Of a stretch of DNA of 64,000 nt, positions 57,597-64,000 are shown one piece after another; positions within the stretch are counted from its first letter, which is position 1, and each line of letters opens with the position of its first letter. The stretch comes from Podospora pseudoanserina (lineage: Eukaryota > Ascomycota > Sordariomycetes > Sordariales > Podosporaceae), in contig NC_085922.1 of the NCBI RefSeq assembly GCF_035222485.1, forward strand, positions 263,001 through 327,000, given 5' to 3'. The notes below the pieces were generated by a model, which made no database searches, was not told where the DNA came from, and saw only the letters and a program-made list of their open reading frames with translations. The position numbers and the translations under genes are program-made.

Positions 57597-58560
57597 GGCT
57601 GTTGATTTTCTTTGTCAGCGGGGGTACTGCACCCGAAAGAGTTGAGCACTCGGCAGACTTGCTCTCCGAGGGATCACGGTTGTGTTTTTCAATATACGTT
57701 TCACTCATGGGTAGGGATGGCTTCAAGCCATTGCAAGGCAGGGCTGCATTTGGGCCGGATCGGAGTTGGCGTTTTGGTACTGTGGGCTTCAGGCGGGTCA
57801 GCTACAATAGCTATGGGCATCACGTTAAGCGAAGAATGGGGCGCTCCTGACATGAGCGTTCTCTGTCTTTTGACGCGAATTTGACTTGCTATTGGTTCTG
57901 TTATGACATGTCTTTCCTGCCACGGTTGTTTTGGCAAATCGGGTTCATACCGTGAGCCGAACTGTATATTATTATTGATCATGCCCATGTTTTATTTTCC
58001 GAGGTAGGTCAGTATTGTATAACTGCTCACCCCTACTCCCTAGTCTATCAGAGACTCGAGCTATGTGGTTTTGGGTTAGGGGTTCAGGCGATCACTAAAT
58101 ATATTATGTTATGTCGCCAATAGTCTTCATTATGTGCTATTCTGTGTTACGGCCTAAACAATATCGGAATCTGGATATGGACGATTTTCGTTTCCGTTCT
58201 GGGACCTGAGCAGTCGCCGCTTTAACCTGAGCAGAAGTGGAGATATCCTGAGCAGTGGGAGCAAGAGCCTGAGCAAGGCCTAAGCAGGGTCAATAAAGCA
58301 CTGATTAGGGTGAGTAAGGGCCCTGAGTAAGGTGAGTAAGGCGCCGTTTTTGGGTTCGCCGCTTGATGTCTGGGTAGCCATTCAATTCCCAGGTTTCTCT
58401 TGCAGAGGATATACCGCTGATTTGATCGCGGGGAGATGTATACGCCGATACGTCACCCGTACCCCTCATCATGCTTTCACTGGCCCGGGTGTGGCCCTGA
58501 ATCCACGAGCGTCTGGGATGCCTGCGCTCTATATAACTTATACATAGTCCCCGAAGGATT
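57597..58560. other. Intergenic, no supported gene
   Basis: About 1 kb downstream of the Whi5-like gene; short motifs such as AGTAAGGT/CTGAGCA repeat near 58200-58340, but no gene is seen. Confidence 0.45.
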
Positions 58561-59290
58561 ATTTACAACTAAGGACGAATGAAGGGCCGGCCTGTTCTGC
58601 CGCAGTTAAAGGTGTTGACAGCCTGACAAACAGATTTGCAGATTAACTCATTGTCTAAAGTGTTAACCGCAGTCTAATTTCTTATATAACAGACAAGACG
58701 TCTATCCTGAAGCTTAGTTCTAGGCCTCGGCTAACTCAGTATCGAAAGCGTCGACAAACTTCCAGCTAAGGTCGCCCTTTTTCTACCTAGATGTTTTTAG
58801 TAGCTAGTTGCCCTTGCTACTTAGCCTTATACTCGATGTACTCCTTAGTCTTTCGTCGTGCGATTAGCTTCCTAAACTCAAATAGTTTCTGAACAGGTTC
58901 GGATTTAAATTAATAATAGCTCCCAAATTAATATTCTTGTTTTTTACCTAACTATTATTACTTTCCGAGTATCTTACCTACTTTACTTGATACTACACGC
59001 TTTTCCAGATTCTACCTTTTGTAATTAACCTCTTTATATTATAAACGTTATTATCAATAATCGTTCACTTTTATTTTTATTAATTACGTTTTATCGCTAG
59101 CTAGTGGTTTTCGAGACTGTTATAATGTAATATCGATAACTTTATAGCCTTTATGAAACTATTATTCTATTGTGTATTCTGCGGTAGTTATATATATAAA
59201 AATACGTAGAGTAAAGTTATTCATAAACATTAAGTTCGTTTCTATCTATATATTTAGGATAAATAAGTCGTTGTGGTCGATATTACGGCT
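58561..59290. other. AT-rich, repeat-like stretch
   Basis: Markedly AT-rich (for example at 58900-59280) with no open reading on either strand, as in RIP-mutated transposon relics. No family can be read. Confidence 0.5.
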
Positions 59291-59663
59291 TGACACTTAG
59301 TGGGGCGCGGGGCGCACCACGGACCAATCATTAGTACAGGAGCAAGGACCAATTAGAACAGGATCAATGGGATCGAGGATCGATCCAGAAGAGTCAACCC
59401 CAAAAGGGACAGTATCGATAGGATCGATGGTCGAGTCTATCGATCCAGGACAGTGCCAGGCTTGGCATAGGGTCTATATATACGGAGGAACTGGCTGGCG
59501 TAGATAGACAGTTCCGCAGTATGCAATTCAAGCTTGTATTCACGGTATCTTGTGTTTACATTGAGACATCTTGTTGTGCACTGTTTAGCTGCACCGAACC
59601 AATTGTCAGAAGTTGCCTTCAACCCGTATCCCTTTCAGAGGTTCTGTACAGGGGTTCGTCACA
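59291..59663. mobile_element. Possible solo LTR fossil
   Basis: About 373 bp starting TGACACTTAG and ending GTTCGTCACA, with a TATATATA box about 185 bp from the start and repeated GGATCGAT-like words. It is bounded on the left by the AT-rich stretch. No target duplication, primer site or internal region is recognised, so the family (Ty1/copia or Ty3/gypsy) is open. Confidence 0.3.
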
Positions 59664-59879
59664 GTCGATAAGTAAACGTGAACTACCGAAATTAGATAAA
59701 GACTAGCGATTAAGATCTATAAATATATTATTAAATAGGGACGAGAGCGGGGTATATAAATTAGAATAGTTATTATCCGAGACGCTACTATGTTAGGTAT
59801 TGTAATGTGAAGAGTGTAGAGTTAGCGTCTTAGTTACGTTGAATTGGCTGAAGTTAGTTTCTGAAGTATCAATAAACTT

Positions 59880-60910
59880 ATGGCTAATTAGTCGGGAAGA
59901 ACGACGTTTAGCGGTCCGTTTCCTGTCTGGTTGTTCGCATGGCTGATCTTCTACTGACTGGGGCGTGGCCGCTTTCAGAAGCTCCAATCCCATCAACCAG
60001 GCTCTCGCCTAGCACGATTCCGGTGCGAGATTTGCCACTTCTATGGGCGTCGCATATGTGATGCCAGAATTCTGACTCCGATTGAACTTTCGTATTGCAC
60101 AAGAAATGCGGGCATGAAATGAGATACTCGATGCCGAAGTCTTGAATATGTCGCTGCCAGTTGTTTCGATCCAGAAATTGCTTCATTCGCTTGTCCGCTG
60201 GTAGGCCTTAGTTCCGGAGACAACAGGAACAACATCCGGCATACACAGTGGCATGACGGAACGTCACTAGGTCGCACAAGAAAGGTACAGGACCATGGTT
60301 GATGTGATCTTGACAGTGGTCCTCCCAATTCTTTTTGCCGGCTAACCCACTTGCTGCACTGGAAACAGAACTCTGCAGAACCAGATCCGGCTTCAGAATA
60401 GCTTTTGGAGCGTCACAATGGCTCCATTATATCTGGGACAGGTTGTTTTTACCTTGCAATTTCTTGAGTGCGAGAACGAGCTGGACATTTACCACGCATG
60501 GGCCGTAATACTTCCCGGTACACAATGCGGGAGTCGTTTGTTCGAAGAGCAATAAGGTCCTGTAGCGCCAGAACCGAGCACTCATATCGGATATTTTCCT
60601 GTATGTTGGCGTTTTGCTGATACTTAACGGCTTTACTGATGCTATGCTCGATCTCTTGGCACTCGTTTTCCGCGGCCAGCAAACGGTTGGAGAGGGTAAA
60701 GATGTAGTCTTTTTGCTCCGCAATTCTCCTCAGCGCCGTCCATAGCTCTTCGTTCTTTACTGCAAGCTCCCTCTTCAACGTCCTGAGTTTGTTTTTTTGG
60801 ATGTCATTTTGGGGCGATGGCAGTGAGGCGGTATCACCACGAAGGAGGTCCGGATTGATTTGCTCGCGCTTGCGCTTTATGCCCTGGTGTTGATTCCCTG
60901 TAATCACCAT
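59880..60910 (-). pseudogene. Decayed gene: N-terminal coiled coil plus multiple atypical C2H2 zinc fingers
   Basis: The first part (60910-60449) is a clean 153-codon frame with a charged coiled coil (KLRTLKRELAVKNEELWTAL). Downstream, the same strand reads FCFQCSKWV...WEDHCQDH (C-x2-C-x12-H-x4-H), a CDLVTFRHATVYAGCC segment, then MKQFLDRNNWQRHIQDFGIE and CPHFLCNTKVQSESEFWHH with ICDAH (C-x4-C-x12-H-x4-H), and a basic end. These pieces lie in different frames with a stop between them, so the gene is broken in at least three places. The finger layout recurs in multi-copy fungal proteins of unknown role. It sits in repeat-rich DNA. Confidence 0.55.
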
Positions 60911-62224
60911 CGAGAGATGTCCTTTGGCGCTGCGAAGAGTAAGTTAGAGTCACGGATGGAGTTGAGTGGAAAGTTGCAATTAGCAAATGCAAACAAAACC
61001 CCAAATCGCCGCACTCAGTAGGGGAAGACGAAGCATCCAGCCCGGGCGAAATGTGCGTCAGAGCACTCAGGACGATGGCCGACGGGTTGTATGAGGGGGC
61101 GAGTGGGCGAAGGGGACAGGGGAAACAGGCGAACAAGGCAAAGGGAGATGGAGGGGCAGGGACCAAATGAAGAATATTGGAGCGTGGAGTATAAAGAAGG
61201 GATATTAGAGAGGAGAGGCTGTACTTACATTGTGGCTACAGATAGCTTCGATAGTTAAAGAGATACGATGGAGGAGGATACGGCGCCGTTATTAGTAGCC
61301 GAAATCTTCCGCTTTTTGGTCATGTCATTGTTCTTAATTGCTTAATCTGGCCCTCTTTCTCCCATGTTACTCTTATTTGTATAAATATCGATGGGGCAAG
61401 CCATAGGGAGAAGATCATTAAATATTGAATTGTAGTATCCACACCGGTCTCAATAAGTTTAAAGCGACGTAGGGTAAAGACTTCATATTGGTCAGTGGGA
61501 GCTAATAGCTCTGGCTTGCTCCTCGAATATTCCAAGACTTAAATAAAAGCGGGCGAGTAAAAGTGTGTGTACTATATATAGCACTTATCTTAGTGGGGCG
61601 AGATTAACGGCTTCTTAAAGAAAGGACCGGGTGCGCTATTGTCCTCGATCATACAAATTTCCCGAAATGGGTCGGGAACTTTTAATCTACCTTTCGAGAA
61701 GTAATCCACTTCTATTATTTATATCTGCTTGTCTCAGCCGCTAGCAACCTAGCTACAGTATTCGCAGATTTCGAAGGACCTTATTCTAACCGTTTATTGA
61801 GCTTAGATTAAATAAAATGTCTTCGTTGGGCTCAAAGCATCCTTACATGTACTTAGCAATTTTGCCTCTTTCAATAGTGGAGGGGTTCATGTCTCACCAA
61901 AGAACCAAGACATTTATATCAGGATATATACTTATCCTCTTAAACCTTCCTACCGCTTTTAGATGCGGATGGTTTCGATACGGAATTCGATAACCCGAGC
62001 GATAAGATGCAGGATAGCTTCATATATCTGTGGCCTATTAGTAGGACAGGATAAACAGAGCAGAAGGGGATGCTACCAGGAATCAAGGCCTTGAACTCAA
62101 CAGAGGTGGATGGAGTTCATCGGTCCGGGGTGAGTGTGGACTAGTCTTCTCAAAGAGAAATCTTGTCAGCTAGGAGCGGAAATTGGCGCTCAGTCTCTTG
62201 CAATCTTCTTATATGAATTTGTTC
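60911..62224. other. Repeat-like interval without genes
   Basis: 1.3 kb, AT-rich from 61.2 kb on, no supported exon. Confidence 0.45.
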
Positions 62225-62590
62225 TTATGACTTCAAGTTCGCCGTGTCCCTGTCCCTGTCCTTGACATAGTCACCTTTTTCAGAACCCTGGTGTCGATGG
62301 CGGGGTGTTCTTGGAGTCTCGACTTCATCATAAACCCCACCTTTTCCTCGGTAGCTAGGGCCGATAATGGTGGTGGCTGTGGGCATTGCTTCTATGGACT
62401 TCCATTGGCGGGATATTAGGCTTGGGAGGTCCTGGCCGAAGCTGTTGACGAGTATTTGAGAGTGGTAGACGTCGTGGCTGTAGGAGGTAGCTACCAAAGC
62501 TCTCATACTCTGAGAAGAGGATGCCAGGTATGCTGGTAAGGCGGCAGTGAGTTCTCGGTGTCCATGGGAGGGGTCACGACTCGATGAGAT
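62225..62590 (-). CDS. Unknown, possible C-terminal exon of a broken or unresolved gene
   Basis: About 120 codons, open from about 62590 and ending with the stop at 62225. It reads AALPAYLASSSQSMRALVAT, then SYSHDVYHSQILVNSFGQDL and a charged tail with TPRTPRHRHQ. It has no ATG until 62506, so either an upstream exon exists or it is a remnant. No family was recognised. Confidence 0.3.
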   Translation of the reverse strand: MSSSRDPSHGHRELTAALPAYLASSSQSMRALVATSYSHDVYHSQILVNSFGQDLPSLISRQWKSIEAMPTATTIIGPSYRGKGGVYDEVETPRTPRHRHQGSEKGDYVKDRDRDTANLKS

Positions 62591-63216
62591 TCTCTTTTAT
62601 TGTTCAAGTCCAGGTGATGGGAAATTTCCTGACACGTCTCGTCGTACCCTCACATAAAGTGTGCGCAGAAACCGCGAGGTTGCAGGGCTGCCTGGGAAAC
62701 GGCGTATGAAAGAATATCACGACACTGATATGTACACAGATCCCCTCTCTCCGGATGCAGCACGACAATTCACGAGGGCCACAATAAAAGGTTTGATTCA
62801 GACAAGTACATTTGTCCAAGGTGAAACATAGCGCTTCTGCCAGCAAGCGCACCACGCAGATAACAGTGCTGCCAATATCAGTGACTTTCCCCTTCCCGAT
62901 GTACAGCTGCCCAGCCTGCCCACCGGAATGGGAGGATGACTTGCCATGCCTCCATGACTCGCTATGCTTCTCTGGTCTGTGATTGCACTTGTTTTGACTA
63001 CCCCTCCTACCCCGTCAGTGCCCGTCCATCGTTCCCGAGTGTAAACCCCCACGTCTCACCTTCCACTTACCTCCATTTCCTCCCCCTCTTTCTCACCGCA
63101 CCACCTCTCCACCTCAGCCACCATCAGGGCGTGTCATTTCCGACCGTGGCCCAACATGCCCGTGCCGAGAACACACCCTAGGTAGCTGAGCTCCCAGGCC
63201 CCTCGTCCCCCCTCTG
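62591..63216. other. Intergenic, no supported gene
   Basis: About 0.6 kb; C-rich near 63.0-63.2 kb. Nothing coding is supported. Confidence 0.45.
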
Positions 63217-63819
63217 CTAGTTATGGGTCGTCGTGCCGGAAGGCTTTCGCACCCGTAAACCATTCACAATGACAGGGCCTGAGACTAGATGTTCCATTTT
63301 TACCCCCTTTGCCTGCCTTACCAGTTTCTCAATCTCGCCCTTTAAGGTTTCCAATTCATCCTCATTCGTTATATCATTGGGAAGAGGGTAGGAAAACTCA
63401 AAGTCAATAGGAACGATCCTGTTATTGACACGTAAAAAGTTATGGAGCCTTGGATCCCCATGAACAACCCCGTTTTTCGTAAGCAGGTTATACATGTCCT
63501 TGAGTTCTTCGAGAAGGTGAGGACTCTCTAGCTCTTCAGTTGGAAGATTGCTTAGCGACACTCCTTTGATGTATTCCAGGAGGATGGCAGGAGTGGGCCG
63601 CTGGCTGATCTGATACCTCCTCTTCGCGTAGCTGACGGCTACTTCACCGAATAAAAACGGGATGTGGTTGCCCTGGAGCGGTTGAAGATGCAAGTATGTG
63701 TCGATTTCGTTTTCGTAGTTATCAGCTTTGCTGGGGTTTCGCTCCTTTAGAATGACAGTTGTCGGCAAGAACCACTTTGGCAGCAATCGCTGTAGCCAGA
63801 AGCTGGCGAGCTGCGGCAT
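63217..63819 (-). CDS. Protein-kinase-fold (fungal APH/kinase-like) protein, possibly N-terminally incomplete
   Basis: 200 aa from the ATG at 63819. Kinase-fold landmarks: VILKERNPSKADNYENEIDT (Lys-containing strand and alpha-C Glu), HLQPLQGNHIPFLFGE, the hinge region PAILLEYIKGVSLSNL, the catalytic loop GVVHGDPRLHNFL (HGD...N in place of HRD...N) and VPIDFEF (DFE in place of DFG). HGD and DFE forms are common in fungal aminoglycoside-phosphotransferase-like and small kinase-like proteins. It lacks a Gly-rich loop in this frame, so an upstream exon past 63819 may be missing. Function unknown. Confidence 0.6.
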   Translation of the reverse strand: MPQLASFWLQRLLPKWFLPTTVILKERNPSKADNYENEIDTYLHLQPLQGNHIPFLFGEVAVSYAKRRYQISQRPTPAILLEYIKGVSLSNLPTEELESPHLLEELKDMYNLLTKNGVVHGDPRLHNFLRVNNRIVPIDFEFSYPLPNDITNEDELETLKGEIEKLVRQAKGVKMEHLVSGPVIVNGLRVRKPSGTTTHN

Positions 63820-64000
63820 CCAGAATAATAGCCAGCAAGCAATTGGATTCGGCGGGATATCTAAGAGAAAGACATTTCGATTCGCGTAGATTCGTTTTGC
63901 AGGCGCTCGAAAACGTCGGAAGCCAAACTGTATGTCCTATAGTACTCGGATCAATAACAGTAACTATCAGCCTTTAGAAGTAAGAGTATATACCTTAATC

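Noticed and set aside
1-64000. CRISPR arrays, bacterial operons, riboswitches
   Set aside because: The window is eukaryotic with spliceosomal introns; no spaced direct-repeat array or ribosome-binding-site pattern was seen.

Overview
The window looks like nuclear DNA of a filamentous ascomycete (Pezizomycotina, most likely Sordariomycetes). The evidence is short introns (about 40-80 nt, GTRNGT donors, CTAAC-like branch sites), family content (CorA-like membrane protein, HET domain, WSC domains, F-box, Whi5-like repressor, DUF2235 hydrolase, CE1 esterase, P450, BBE-type oxidase, zinc-cluster-free fungal transcription factor) and a Fot1/pogo-type transposon. The genus is inference. All gene models were spliced by eye from frame continuity and splice signals; no homology search was run.

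Layout. 0.4-2.4 kb: CorA-like two-TM protein (+). 3.7-5.4 kb: MFS transporter (-, 3 exons). 6.0-7.3 kb: secreted alpha/beta hydrolase (-) whose nucleophile Ser is Gly. 7.8-9.4 kb: single-pass membrane protein (-). 10.7-11.8 kb: CE1 acetylxylan/feruloyl esterase (-). 15.4-16.4 kb: secreted or membrane-anchored protein (+). 16.8-18.3 kb: cytochrome P450 (-). 20.0-25.1 kb: very long acidic disordered protein (+) with unresolved frame problems. 25.6-26.5 kb: decayed HET-domain gene (-). 27.2-28.8 kb: FAD oxidase (-). 32.7-33.4 kb: GST resembling the bacterial beta class (+). 34.1-34.7 kb: small unknown protein (+). 35.5-37.6 kb: triple-WSC secreted protein with a C-terminal CBM-like module (+). 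38.9-40.8 kb: fungal transcription-factor-like protein (+). About 41.0 kb: intron-bearing tRNA-Ile-like gene (-). 42.7-44.4 kb: F-box protein (-).

From about 44.9 kb the window becomes accessory in character: a decayed unknown gene (44.9-46.6 kb, -), an intact unknown Trp/Cys-rich protein gene (47.0-48.2 kb, -), a decayed Fe2OG-dioxygenase-like gene (49.5-50.7 kb, +), and a complete-ended but mutated Fot1/pogo element (50.7-52.6 kb). Two ordinary genes follow: the DUF2235 hydrolase (53.2-55.1 kb, +) and the Whi5/Nrm1-like G1/S repressor (55.8-57.6 kb, +). The right end (58.6-62.2 kb) is AT-rich and repeat-like, with a possible solo-LTR fossil and a decayed multi-zinc-finger gene. A kinase-like gene (-) lies at the very end.

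The catabolic and detoxifying genes (MFS, P450, FAD oxidase, GST, CE1 esterase) are spread over 30 kb with unrelated genes between them and no backbone synthase, so I do not call a biosynthetic cluster. The points most worth following are the catalytic-residue losses in two enzymes, a 21-bp repeat family at two loci in opposite orientation, the doubled 17-bp motif inside the transposon ends, and the frame conflict in the long acidic protein.
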